DNA of 64,000 nucleotides from Dolichospermum sp. FACHB-1091. Lineage in GTDB: Bacteria > Cyanobacteriota > Cyanobacteriia > Cyanobacteriales > Nostocaceae. Shown piece by piece: positions 8,351 to 17,228 of this stretch; position 1 is the stretch's first letter; every line of letters starts with the position of its first letter. Made by a program: the position numbers and the translations under genes. Below the pieces are notes generated by a model. The model was not told where the DNA came from. It worked only from the letters and a program-made list of their open reading frames with translations, and ran no database searches. The stretch lies in assembly GCF_014697585.1 (NCBI RefSeq), contig NZ_JACJSB010000008.1:62001-126000 (forward strand), in the 5' to 3' direction.

Positions 8351-9880
8351 CTAATTAATTAGCGGTGAAATCAATTTAAAACCTTCTGATTCCCCGATAA
8401 TTTTACTCTCCTTTAAATTCATTTTCTGCAAGGTGTCATTATCCACCAACAAATAAGATTTATGAACAAACTTATCTTGTAAATCTGCAAGAGATTTAGG
8501 AATAACTTGACAATCACTATAAAAGTCTAAACTAGGACGACCATCAGGAAAAGAAGTATAAATTTCTGTTCCTGGTGGAATATTATCCCTAATTAATGCT
8601 GCAACTGGTAAAACGGGGAATTTTTCATTTAACTCCCATATCCATGACTGGGAACTCATTAACATTGCTAAAACTAAATACATTCCCGCAAATAAAACCG
8701 GGATAAATTGACGGTTATGCTGATTAATGAACCATGATGTGATTCCCATAGTCACTGCTAAAATCATACTCATAACAATTAACAATGGCTGTTTATCAAC
8801 TAAACTAAAATAAACACAACCTACTAAACCAATAATAACTAAAAATGCAAAAAATCCTGTCAAAAATCTGGTTTTAAACTTCTCTTCCTGCCAAATATAA
8901 CTTAAATTAGCCCCAATTGCTAAAGCTAAAAATGGGTATATGGGCATAATATACCAGGGTAATTTGGTACTCATTAAAGAAACTATGGCAAAATAAACAA
9001 TTGTACCAATGAGAGTTAAACAACCCCAAGCAGTATGACGATTTTTCCAACTTAAATATAAGCCTCCTGGCCAAAATAACAACCAGGGAAAACCATATTT
9101 TATCACTTCCAGTAAATAATACCAAATCGGACCGGTATTACCTTCTACAGCTTTTCCCAGTCTATCAAAAGCTTGAGACTGAAAATGCACTTCTAAGAAA
9201 ATATTACCATAATGTTGCCATTGGGCAAAATACCAAGCAATAGCAGGGAAATTTCCTAAAAACATTCCTATCCATAGAAATGGATTTTTAAATATAGCTA
9301 ATTGTTTATTAGCAATGATAAATAAACCTGCTATTCCTGCTAAAACTACTACTAACATTCCCTTTGTCAGAGTAATTAAACCCAAACAAAATCCGATACC
9401 AACAGCATATTTTCTATCATGACGCGCTTTGAGAACACAAAATAATAATAATAAGAAAAAGGAAATAGTCATTCCATCTAACATTGCTAGTCTACCATGA
9501 CGGACTACAGGCAATAATGTTAAATAAACCAAAGCCGAAAATAAAGCTGGTAAAGTTTCTGCAAAAATTAACCTTCCAATTAAGTAAAGTAAAGGAACTC
9601 CTAGCGCGGTTAAAAATGCTCCCGGAAATCTAGTAGTAAATTCTTGTATTCCTCCTGCATGATAGCAAATAGCAATTAACCACTGCATTAAAGGTGGTTT
9701 TAATAAAAAAGGATCTCCTTGAATGGTAGGATAAACCCAGTTACCAGTACGATAAATTTCTCTAGCAACTATAGCATAAGTACCTTCATCCCAATCTCGT
9801 AAAGGTAAATTTCCCAGAAACATTACCCATAAAACCAAAGACGCTACCAATAACCCTAATAACCATTGTTTATTGTTCAT
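8351..9880 (-). CDS. GT39-type (ArnT-like) membrane glycosyltransferase
   Basis: A 509-residue polytopic protein. The first periplasmic loop after helix 1 reads LPLRDWDEGTYAIVAREIYRTGNWVYPTIQGDPFLLKPPLMQWL: the D-E catalytic pair and the KPPL motif of the PMT/ArnT (PF13231) superfamily, which moves sugar from a polyprenyl-phosphate carrier to a periplasmic acceptor. A small C-terminal soluble part follows the last helix. It begins 3 bases after the stop of the other GT39 gene, so the two form one transcript. The donor is probably made by the divergent GT2 at 12419. Confidence 0.85.
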   Translation of the reverse strand: MNNKQWLLGLLVASLVLWVMFLGNLPLRDWDEGTYAIVAREIYRTGNWVYPTIQGDPFLLKPPLMQWLIAICYHAGGIQEFTTRFPGAFLTALGVPLLYLIGRLIFAETLPALFSALVYLTLLPVVRHGRLAMLDGMTISFFLLLLFCVLKARHDRKYAVGIGFCLGLITLTKGMLVVVLAGIAGLFIIANKQLAIFKNPFLWIGMFLGNFPAIAWYFAQWQHYGNIFLEVHFQSQAFDRLGKAVEGNTGPIWYYLLEVIKYGFPWLLFWPGGLYLSWKNRHTAWGCLTLIGTIVYFAIVSLMSTKLPWYIMPIYPFLALAIGANLSYIWQEEKFKTRFLTGFFAFLVIIGLVGCVYFSLVDKQPLLIVMSMILAVTMGITSWFINQHNRQFIPVLFAGMYLVLAMLMSSQSWIWELNEKFPVLPVAALIRDNIPPGTEIYTSFPDGRPSLDFYSDCQVIPKSLADLQDKFVHKSYLLVDNDTLQKMNLKESKIIGESEGFKLISPLIN

Positions 9881-9883
9881 ATT

Positions 9884-12343
9884 TTAGAAGTGAATTAAGG
9901 GGAGAAATTTCATAATATTTGTCACTGTTTTTAAAGTCTTTAATTCTGGGATATCTGGTTTGATTTTTTCTACCATTATTAACTGCTTTTCGGCTTGTCT
10001 GGGTTGAAAGTCATATAAATAAACAACTCCTAAATAAAGCCAAGTATAAGGATTTTTTGCATCATATTTAGTTAATTCTGTTAAATTCTGAATTAATTCC
10101 GGTGCTTTGCGCTGTAAAAGTTGTGATAGCACTAGAGTATAACGCCAATTTAAGTTATTTGGTTGATTTTTTAAGTAATAATTAGCAGCAAATTCAATTT
10201 GTTTTAAATAGTCTTGCGTCGGGTCATATTGATTAAAATTATCTATCTGTACAAAGATATTATCTAACTTGCCATTTTGTAATTCTACTGCTAATTGTGA
10301 CATTCGAGAAACTAAATCTAACGGTGGTGTTTTTTCTACTTTTCCTGTGTCTGTAACATTTACAGTTATGTCAGAACTATTTAAAGGTGTGATTTTACCA
10401 GTAATTCTATCTAAATAGAATGCTGATAGTTGATATTTTCCTAGTGGTAATTCCTGGGGAATAAATGTAGCTAGATTCTCAATGACTCGAAAATTTCCCT
10501 GGGGATGACATTTTATACCACAATATAAATTACCTAGACCAATTGCATGATCATGATACCAAGCTGATTGACCATTTTGCCATTTTAATAGTAACAAACC
10601 ATTTTGTAATTCATCCCATGAACCAGTTATTTGATAAGTAACGGAGTTATTTTTACCTATTAAAAATTGATTAGCAGTTATAACTTTTTCTAAAGTAACT
10701 GATTTCTGATCATGCTGATTATTATTTAATTTTTCAATTAATTTTTCAACAACTATCTGAGGATTTTTCCGATGATATAATCTTAATTTATCACCATGGG
10801 GTAATACCCAATCACTTTGTAATTTTAAATCAGGAGAAGTTTCTATCAAAGATTTTAATTTGCGTTTAGTTTCTCCCTTTTCTCCCGGTTCGTCTGGTTC
10901 ATTATCTTTGGTGACATACCAAGATAAATACTCTAAATCTTGGTCTACTTGCGATAATTTCATGGTTAATTTTCTCCCATAGACGCGAAAATCAGCCAAT
11001 GTACCGAAATAATCTAAGGTAAACTCATTAACTTGGGGTGTAGAAACAGGAACTACTCCTAAAGTTGTTTTTAAATATGGGGTAGTTTGATGAATTTTCT
11101 CGATTAATTCAGCAAGAGGATATTTTTTACTTTCATTATTTGGTAAATGTTTTCCTCCATAAGCTTGAATTAGAGGTAAAGGAAACAAATTATTTATTAA
11201 AATTATGCCACTTAATAGTATAGTTGCTAATCTTAATTTATTAAACCAGATATTTTCAATTAAATTAAAAAAGTAAGCTAAAATTAAACTAATTACCGGA
11301 AAAGAAGGAAGAATAAATCTAATGTCTTTGTTTGTCCCTAGAGAACAAATTACATAGCTACCAATTAGAAAAATAAATAACCAATTTAAAGCAGATTTAG
11401 CTAAATTATCTTTAACTGCATTTTGACTAAATCTATGTTTAAAAAGATAAATTAAGAAAATACCAATACTCATAAATAATATCGGAAAACCAACAGTTTC
11501 TGGGATAGTTTGCGGATAATATAACCAACCAGCAATGGTTGTCGCAGCAGGATCACCCTCTCCTTTTCCCACATTATTAGCATTTAATGCAGAAGTAATA
11601 ATAGTTAACCAATTTAAACTATACCAAGAACCACAAATTAACCAAGCTAAAATTAAAGATAAGGCTGTTTGAATTAGTTTAATAAATTTACGTTGGCTGA
11701 TAAAAATAATTAATGTGTAGATACTAGGAATAAGAATAAAAATAAAACCCGTGGGTTTAGCTAACATAATTAACCCTATTCCTACCCCCAAGATTAAAGT
11801 TAATATCCATGATACAAAACCAGTATGACTATCTTTCCAAATTGTTAAAATGGTGAAAGTAGCTATGACAATAGACGTTAAACCATAATCTAATAAATAA
11901 TCAGTTCGCATAATTCCCATAATGGGAAATAATAAGCAAAATATGCTGGCTGTGATGCCAATTTTTCGGTTTTTAAATAAATAATTCCCTAAGTGATATA
12001 CTGATAAAATTAGTATAGCTGTGTATAATAAGTTGACTAAACTGGCTTGATCATAGCCTTTACCAAATAATACCAAAAATGGTACAGTACAAATATACAC
12101 AAAAGGAGCGCGATAACTGGGGGTTAATTCCCACAGAGATAACCACCAATTACCTGATAAAATATTCAGGTTTTGAAAAATTCGATAATGATGCAATGCT
12201 GCGGTTAAATGGGCGCTTTGATCATAGGATGGAATAGATTCATCTAAGAAAAACCATGTTCTATCTATCAGTAATCCTATCAACCAAATTGTTAATAGTA
12301 TGATATAGTCTTTATTGATTTTCAGATAACGGTAATTATTCAT
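9884..12343 (-). CDS. Large GT39-type glycosyltransferase with soluble C-terminal extension
   Basis: An 819-residue protein. Roughly residues 1-410 carry about ten to eleven membrane helices, with the loop after helix 1 containing DESIPSYDQSAHLTAALHH (the acidic catalytic loop of GT39/PMT-like enzymes). Residues about 410-819 are soluble: a region of mixed sheet, then a helical TPR-like tail (NNLNWRYTLVLSQLLQRKAPELI ... NPYTWLYLGVVYLYDFQPRQAEKQL). The tail may bind the acceptor or a partner. First gene of the operon with the 509-residue GT39 gene. The acceptor is unknown. Strong as a family call, weak as to substrate. Confidence 0.8.
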   Translation of the reverse strand: MNNYRYLKINKDYIILLTIWLIGLLIDRTWFFLDESIPSYDQSAHLTAALHHYRIFQNLNILSGNWWLSLWELTPSYRAPFVYICTVPFLVLFGKGYDQASLVNLLYTAILILSVYHLGNYLFKNRKIGITASIFCLLFPIMGIMRTDYLLDYGLTSIVIATFTILTIWKDSHTGFVSWILTLILGVGIGLIMLAKPTGFIFILIPSIYTLIIFISQRKFIKLIQTALSLILAWLICGSWYSLNWLTIITSALNANNVGKGEGDPAATTIAGWLYYPQTIPETVGFPILFMSIGIFLIYLFKHRFSQNAVKDNLAKSALNWLFIFLIGSYVICSLGTNKDIRFILPSFPVISLILAYFFNLIENIWFNKLRLATILLSGIILINNLFPLPLIQAYGGKHLPNNESKKYPLAELIEKIHQTTPYLKTTLGVVPVSTPQVNEFTLDYFGTLADFRVYGRKLTMKLSQVDQDLEYLSWYVTKDNEPDEPGEKGETKRKLKSLIETSPDLKLQSDWVLPHGDKLRLYHRKNPQIVVEKLIEKLNNNQHDQKSVTLEKVITANQFLIGKNNSVTYQITGSWDELQNGLLLLKWQNGQSAWYHDHAIGLGNLYCGIKCHPQGNFRVIENLATFIPQELPLGKYQLSAFYLDRITGKITPLNSSDITVNVTDTGKVEKTPPLDLVSRMSQLAVELQNGKLDNIFVQIDNFNQYDPTQDYLKQIEFAANYYLKNQPNNLNWRYTLVLSQLLQRKAPELIQNLTELTKYDAKNPYTWLYLGVVYLYDFQPRQAEKQLIMVEKIKPDIPELKTLKTVTNIMKFLPLIHF

Positions 12344-12418
12344 TAGGTTTTGATTTTCAGGTAATTAAATTTTAAAGATGAATTTTAAACATTTTCAAGT
12401 TTCTCAAAAAATTTTATC

Positions 12419-13378
12419 ATGATCAACCAACCTATCTACTCCCTCGTGATTCCCATTTATAACGAATCAGAAAACATCACAGAGATGTATCGTCGATTAC
12501 ATCATGTCATGGCACAGTTAGACGGTGACGCTGAATTAATTTTAATAGATGATGGTAGCCGCGATCGCTCTTTAAGTATGATGCGCGAATTACATCATTG
12601 TGACAACCGAGTCCATTACCTCAGTCTAGCCCGGAATTTTGGACATCAAATTGCCGTTACCGCAGGTTTGAACTTTGTCCAAGGTAAATGTATCATTGTT
12701 ATGGATGCCGATCTCCAAGATCCACCAGAATTAATCTTAACCATGATTGACAAATGGCATCAAGGATATCAAGTAGTTTATGCCCAGAGGACATCTCGTC
12801 AACAAGAAACCTGGCTAAAACGCTTGACTGCATATCTTTTTTATCGCATTCTTCGACGTTTGGCTAAAGTTGATATTCCTGAAGATACAGGAGACTTTTG
12901 TTTAATGGATAGACAGGTCGTAAATATCCTTAATTCTATGCCCGAACGTAATCGCTACATTCGCGGTTTACGTGCTTGGGTAGGTTTTCGACAAACTTCT
13001 GTACCTTTTGCACGAGATCCCCGCTTTGCTGGTACAGTAAAATATACATTTGGTAAATCTTGGGCTTTAGCAATTGATGGTATTATCTCCTTTTCCACTG
13101 TTCCCTTGCGGCTGGCTACCTATATAGGCATATTATCAGCTTTTATTGCCTTATTTATGATATTATTAGTTTTGTATTGGCGTTTATCCGAACCATTCTC
13201 CCCCACAATTGGTTACACATTAATTACAATTTCCATGTTTTTCCTTGGTTCAGTTCAATTAATTTGTATTGGTATTTTAGGTGAATATATTGGCCGGATA
13301 TACGAAGAAGTCAAAGGTCGTCCTCTTTATACATTAAAGGAAACTGGAGGTTTAAAAGACAACTCAAATATAACATGA
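12419..13378 (+). CDS. GT2 glycosyltransferase, dolichyl-phosphate-mannose-synthase/GtrB-like
   Basis: A 319-residue enzyme with the GT-A fold: [13 protein letters not shown] at the N-terminus, [10 protein letters not shown], the metal-binding DADLQDPPE (about residues 96-104), [10 protein letters not shown], and two C-terminal hydrophobic helices (about residues 225-300) typical of GtrB/ArnC-type polyprenyl-phosphate glycosyltransferases. It loads a sugar onto undecaprenyl phosphate at the cytoplasmic face. It is divergent from, and about 75 bases from, the two GT39 genes that would consume such a donor. An SMR-like gene follows on the same strand, giving an ArnC-ArnE-ArnT-like set. Confidence 0.9.
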   Translation: MINQPIYSLVIPIYNESENITEMYRRLHHVMAQLDGDAELILIDDGSRDRSLSMMRELHHCDNRVHYLSLARNFGHQIAVTAGLNFVQGKCIIVMDADLQDPPELILTMIDKWHQGYQVVYAQRTSRQQETWLKRLTAYLFYRILRRLAKVDIPEDTGDFCLMDRQVVNILNSMPERNRYIRGLRAWVGFRQTSVPFARDPRFAGTVKYTFGKSWALAIDGIISFSTVPLRLATYIGILSAFIALFMILLVLYWRLSEPFSPTIGYTLITISMFFLGSVQLICIGILGEYIGRIYEEVKGRPLYTLKETGGLKDNSNIT

Positions 13379-13448
13379 CTATAGTATCATTTTATTCAAT
13401 CTCAACGAGATAAACCTTGTTTCTGTAGCAGCGTTTACCATTGGCGTA

Positions 13449-13871
13449 GTGAATCCCTATGGATTCGTATTTGTGTTCTATATAATATCTCAGGTAATAT
13501 CTGTGTCAATCCAAGAATTTAGTTTACTGCTAATTTCAGTTATCATTAGTGTTGGTGGACAGTTTTTTTTGAAGATAGGAGCGACAAAATTAGGTAAAGT
13601 TGATGCAGGTAACGCTATTAGTCATATTCTCAGTATTGTGACTACACCAGAACTTTTATTAGGACTAACCTGTTATGGTATTGGTGCTATAGCTTATATT
13701 CTCCTGCTGACGAGAATCAATCTTAGCGTTGCTGCTCCCGCTGTATCAATTGGTTATATATTTTCTGTATTATTAGGTTACTTTGTTTTAAAGGAAGCCA
13801 TTCCTCTCAACCGTGTTTTTGGACTAGGTTTAATTGTCACGGGAGTGATATTAGTAATCTGGAAAAAATAA
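13449..13871 (+). CDS. SMR/EamA-type small membrane transporter (ArnE/F-like)
   Basis: Up to 140 residues with four membrane helices; GTG starts are possible at 13449 and 13503, and the second fits family length better (~122 residues). Visible features are a GGQFFLKIGATKLG loop after helix 1 and the C-terminal AAPAVSIGYIFSVLLGYFVLKEAIPLNRVFGLGLIVTGV block, standard for the EamA/SMR superfamily. Members next to GT2 and GT39 genes act as flippases for lipid-linked sugars. It follows the GT2 gene by about 70 bases, so it is probably the flippase between the cytoplasmic GT2 and the periplasmic GT39 step (inference). Confidence 0.75.
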   Translation: MNPYGFVFVFYIISQVISVSIQEFSLLLISVIISVGGQFFLKIGATKLGKVDAGNAISHILSIVTTPELLLGLTCYGIGAIAYILLLTRINLSVAAPAVSIGYIFSVLLGYFVLKEAIPLNRVFGLGLIVTGVILVIWKK

Positions 13872-13903
13872 ACTATGTCCTCACCCACTCTAACAAATCT
13901 TCA

Positions 13904-13979
13904 AACCTCTCCCCTGTCAAGGAAGAGGTTTTAACTCCCCCTTTCCTCCTATCCTAGTGAAGGGAGTTGGAGGTTAGGT
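13904..13979. repeat. Intergenic inverted-repeat element
   Basis: An aacctctcccctgtcaagg ... gaagagg core followed by gtgaagggagttggaggtt gives partly complementary ends (aacctc / gaggtt). It resembles a common cyanobacterial intergenic repeat. It lies just ahead of the IS607 remnant. Confidence 0.4.
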
Positions 13980-14038
13980 CTAGTCATTTAATCTCAAAAT
14001 AACGTAGTATACTAGGGTTAATCGTATTTAACCGCAAG

Positions 14039-14252
14039 ATGAAATACCTAACCCCAGAACAAGTTTATAAACAATTCGACTATCACCCCAAGACAACCGC
14101 TTGAGGGGGCTGACTTAGGGAAAATAGAATGTATTCGTTCTCCTGCTGGATATCGGAAATATCCAGAATCAGCATTTATCAAAACAGTCTCAACAGATAA
14201 AGAACTCGCTCTTTATGCCCGTGTTAGCACAAAAACCCAGCTACTAGTCTAA
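14039..14252 (+). pseudogene. tnpA: Remnant of IS607-type serine recombinase TnpA
   Basis: ATG at 14039 starts MKYLTPEQVYKQFDYHPKTTA, the MerR-like N-terminus of IS607 TnpA, then runs into TGA at 14102. Shifting one frame restores GADLGKIECIRSPAGYRKYPES, VSTDKELALYARVSTKTQL, then TAA at 14250-14252. The shift is best explained by a small insertion in a G-run (gcttgaggggg). The protein would be truncated just after the catalytic-serine motif YARVS, so almost all of the resolvase domain is missing. It cannot be active. Confidence 0.85.
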
Positions 14253-14353
14253 ACTTTACTTTCTCCGACCAGGAAAAAATAGCCTAAGAACAAAATATTT
14301 ACGAGCCAAATAGTAGCCCATGTGATTTAATAGAAGGTAGTGCAGTCTAGACT

Positions 14354-15832
14354 ATGAAACTCAAAGTTAAAAATCAGTTAACCGTTACGAGAATCGCCAT
14401 TTTAGGGACTAAAAAACTAAATACTTGGAAATCTAACGAACTTGATTTAATTGCTTTGCGTTTAGGACAACTACGCTCTGACTTGTGGAATGAGTTCGGC
14501 TCGTTAAAGGCTTGGGGTATTTCTAAATTTGAAATAGACAAACAGCTACGCACATCTAAAGACAAGTACCAATTACCTGCTAAGTTATGGGATTCAACCC
14601 TTTATGATGTAATTGATAATATCCATTTGGTTCAGGCTGCTTGTGTTGAAAAAGTGATGAAATCCTTGGGTCAATCATTCCAATCCTTCCAGTCTAAAAA
14701 AGGGGTTTTACAACTTACATTAGAAAGCCGTGAATGGTTGAAACACCCCAAACTTTGCACCTTGGTGAGAAAGTTTTGGTATCGAGGTCATACGAAAGTT
14801 TGTAACCAAATTATTCTTAGGGCTTTTGATACTAAATTAGATAATAAAGGCGTGGTGTGGCTGCGTTTTGGCGGACTCACAAAGGGTAAAAATCTGAAAT
14901 TGCCAACGACTTTACCGACAGAAGTAAAATGTCAGTTAAGGCTAATCAAACGTAATAGTAGATGGGAAATACATTACACAACCGATATTCAAAAAGCCGA
15001 AAAAAAGACCGAAGGTAAAATAATTGGCTGTGACAGAGGTTATACAGAAGTTTATGCTACATCATCTAACGATGGTGCTAGATTTTTGGGTAATAATTTC
15101 GGTAAAATCCAAACAGAAGAAACTGATTACAGAACAGCGAAACAAGTTAAACGCAACAAAATCAAATCAGTTTTTGACAAGTCTATTGCCAAAGGGAATA
15201 GTGCCAAAGCTGATAGAATCAAACGGAATAACCTCGGTAAAATCAAGTGGAACAACCGAGAAACATCATTTAAAGGTAGGATTCAAACAATAGTTTTTAC
15301 AGCTACATATCACTTGATGACTGATGCAATCAAGGTAGCTTTTGAAGATCTGACGGAAGCAATAAAAAGCAAAAAGCCCTTGAAAAAACGCATCAAGAGA
15401 AATGTTTCTTCATGGTGCAAGGGGGTAGTTGCGGATGCTCTCAAACAAGTTTCAACCCGTGTAGGTTGCACGGTTGTTAGTGTTAATAGTGCATATACGT
15501 CACAACTTGACTCCAGATTTGCTACTTTAACGGGTAGTAGAAATGGTGACAAGTTTACCGGACATGATGGGGTCGTAATGCACTCAGATACTAATGCTGC
15601 TGACAATATTCTAGCAAGAATGAGTGATGTTGAAATCACTCGATACATGAAACATTCCGATGTGAAGAAAATCTTGTTAAAAAGAAGTCAGAAGTTTCGG
15701 GATTCCTTGATGGAAACCGCAGCGATAACGGGCAAGGATCAGCCCCAGACTCTAGAACCTGAAAGTAATTTTACAAGTCAGGTCAATCAGAGAGCGAATT
15801 ATAAGCAATTGACACTGTTTGACCTTGGTTAA
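14354..15832 (+). CDS. tnpB: TnpB-family RNA-guided nuclease of an IS607-type element
   Basis: A 492-residue protein. The RuvC-like triad is present: Asp227 in IIGCDRGYTEVY, Glu331 in VAFEDLTEA, Asp412 in HSDTNAADNILA. TnpB proteins are the ancestors of Cas12 and cut DNA guided by an omega-RNA encoded at the element's 3' end. The unusual point is that the segment between motifs II and III, normally a zinc ribbon with CxxC pairs, reads YTSQLDSRFATLTGSRNGDKF and has no cysteines. Cyanobacterial TnpBs of this shape exist as a subgroup. An intact nuclease beside a dead tnpA suggests selection for TnpB or its guide (inference). Confidence 0.85.
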   Translation: MKLKVKNQLTVTRIAILGTKKLNTWKSNELDLIALRLGQLRSDLWNEFGSLKAWGISKFEIDKQLRTSKDKYQLPAKLWDSTLYDVIDNIHLVQAACVEKVMKSLGQSFQSFQSKKGVLQLTLESREWLKHPKLCTLVRKFWYRGHTKVCNQIILRAFDTKLDNKGVVWLRFGGLTKGKNLKLPTTLPTEVKCQLRLIKRNSRWEIHYTTDIQKAEKKTEGKIIGCDRGYTEVYATSSNDGARFLGNNFGKIQTEETDYRTAKQVKRNKIKSVFDKSIAKGNSAKADRIKRNNLGKIKWNNRETSFKGRIQTIVFTATYHLMTDAIKVAFEDLTEAIKSKKPLKKRIKRNVSSWCKGVVADALKQVSTRVGCTVVSVNSAYTSQLDSRFATLTGSRNGDKFTGHDGVVMHSDTNAADNILARMSDVEITRYMKHSDVKKILLKRSQKFRDSLMETAAITGKDQPQTLEPESNFTSQVNQRANYKQLTLFDLG

Positions 15833-15950
15833 CTACGTTAGTTGTGTATCTCAGGCTAGTGAATCTCAGTATATAGAGAAATGTGTTATAACCTACCATC
15901 AGAGTCATGATCCTGATCATTTATTGCTCACCCCTTCAAGGAGTTATGCT

Positions 15951-16898
15951 GTGGAAAATAATAAGTCATTTTTTGAGACGCAGGGAATATTAATATCAAT
16001 ACTTGGCTTAACTGGTGCTTTAAGCATTGCTTTGATGATCATGTTTAAAGGTAACACCTCTGACGCTGAAAATCGCAGCGTTAGCACCAAGGATAATGAT
16101 ACTGCTGTTCTGATGGTAACTCAAGAGCGGTTAGAGGATTTAAAAACAGAAATGTTGACTAGCTGGCAACAACAAGCACAAGCAAAAGGTGTTTCCACTG
16201 ATGTACCGACTAACTTTCAAGGAATTGTTGTCAGTGAAGCTAAACTCCCCCCAGGAAAAAAAGTTATCGCCCTAACCTTTGATGATGGTCCTTGGCCTAA
16301 TAGTACAGCAAAAGTATTAGATATTCTCCAGAAAAATCGCATCAAAGGCACATTTTTCGTCGTCGGACAAAATGTTAAGAATTATCCTGACTTGACAAAA
16401 CGAATAGTTACAGATGGTCATACTATCGCTAACCATACTTGGCATCACTGGTATCATCACATGAATGCACAGGTAGCCGCTGCGGAAGTTGCAAATACCG
16501 GGGACATAATTTATCAAACTACAGGGGTGAAAACTAGTCTATTTCGTCCACCTGGTGGCAACATGACCAATGGGGTGGTAGCTTATGCTAAAAGTAATAA
16601 ATATGCTGTTATTATGTGGTCATCTGATTCCAAAGACTATTCACGTCCGGCCGTGCCTCAGTTAATGAATAATATATTTAGAGAAGCTAAACCAGGTGGT
16701 ATTGTATTAATGCACGATGGAGGCGGAGATCGATCTCAGACTGTTAAAGCATTACCAGAAATCATTAGTAAGTTTCGCAAACAAGGTTATGAATTTGTCA
16801 CTATTCCTGAACTTCTAGAAATGCAAGATCAGTATCCATCTTTAATTGCCCACAATAAAACAAAATCTCAAAAACCCCAAAAACCCAAGAAACCTTAA
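15951..16898 (+). CDS. Membrane-anchored polysaccharide deacetylase (NodB/CE4 family)
   Basis: I place the start at GTG 15951, eight bases after a clear AAGGAG (15938-15943); an in-frame ATG at 15819 lies inside tnpB and is rejected. The 315-residue product has one N-terminal membrane helix (about residues 12-31), a short helical linker, then a NodB domain: TFDDGPWPN (metal-binding Asp), HTWHHW (two His), RPPGG, SDSKDY and IVLMHD. CE4 enzymes remove N-acetyl groups from peptidoglycan or chitin-like glycans; the anchor puts it on the periplasmic face. A proline/lysine-rich tail follows. The IS607 element sits directly upstream. Confidence 0.9.
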   Translation: MENNKSFFETQGILISILGLTGALSIALMIMFKGNTSDAENRSVSTKDNDTAVLMVTQERLEDLKTEMLTSWQQQAQAKGVSTDVPTNFQGIVVSEAKLPPGKKVIALTFDDGPWPNSTAKVLDILQKNRIKGTFFVVGQNVKNYPDLTKRIVTDGHTIANHTWHHWYHHMNAQVAAAEVANTGDIIYQTTGVKTSLFRPPGGNMTNGVVAYAKSNKYAVIMWSSDSKDYSRPAVPQLMNNIFREAKPGGIVLMHDGGGDRSQTVKALPEIISKFRKQGYEFVTIPELLEMQDQYPSLIAHNKTKSQKPQKPKKP

Positions 16899-16908
16899 AG
16901 AAATAATG

Positions 16909-17130
16909 TCAGAATCAGGATACCGAGGATTAAAGGATGAACAGGATGAATAAGCTGTTGGACATTTAGATTGTATATTGCTCACAACTAAAACTCTTGT
17001 GGAACAGGCATCCTGCCTGTTTTAATTATGCAAATTACATCTTTCTCAGCTTATACCAATTCTGTATGAAGATGCACATAATCGTAATTAAATCCTGTAA
17101 ATCCTTAAATCCTGATTCAGACAAAAAAGA
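16909..17130. repeat. Degenerate AATCCTG-type repeats between deacetylase and DarG
   Basis: The same cyanobacterial intergenic repeat seen twice at 25757-25880 appears here as agaatcaggatacc-gaggattaaaggatgaacaggat (inverted, 16912-16949) and aatcctgtaaatccttaaatcctgattcagacaa (17092-17125). A tggaacaggcatcctgcctgtttt palindrome (16999-17022) lies between them. The region 16899-17228 has no gene I can support. Confidence 0.55.
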
Positions 17131-17228
17131 TGAAAGCATGAACAGAATAAATACAGATAAAGTAGACATCTCTAAATACGCAATGAGTGGGGAATTATAC
17201 TGGTGATGAGGGCGATCGCCTTATATTT

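Larger units (their letters stand above)
14039..15832 (+). mobile_element. IS607-type element: decayed tnpA plus intact tnpB (ends approximate)
   Basis: The order broken tnpA then tnpB on one strand is that of IS607-family elements, which lack terminal inverted repeats, so exact ends cannot be read. The right end lies between the tnpB stop (15832) and the ribosome site of the deacetylase at 15938. A perfect small palindrome (atgatc-ct-gatcat, 15908-15921) falls in that interval. With tnpA dead, movement would need a TnpA from elsewhere. Confidence 0.7.

Noticed and set aside
15819-15950. Upstream ATG for the deacetylase
   Set aside because: It overlaps tnpB and adds 44 residues without family support, while GTG 15951 has AAGGAG eight bases ahead.
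16997-17206. 69-residue plus-strand frame after the deacetylase
   Set aside because: It runs through a gcatcctgcctg palindrome and AATCCTG repeats; only its end (DISKYAMSGELYW) looks protein-like, too little to call.
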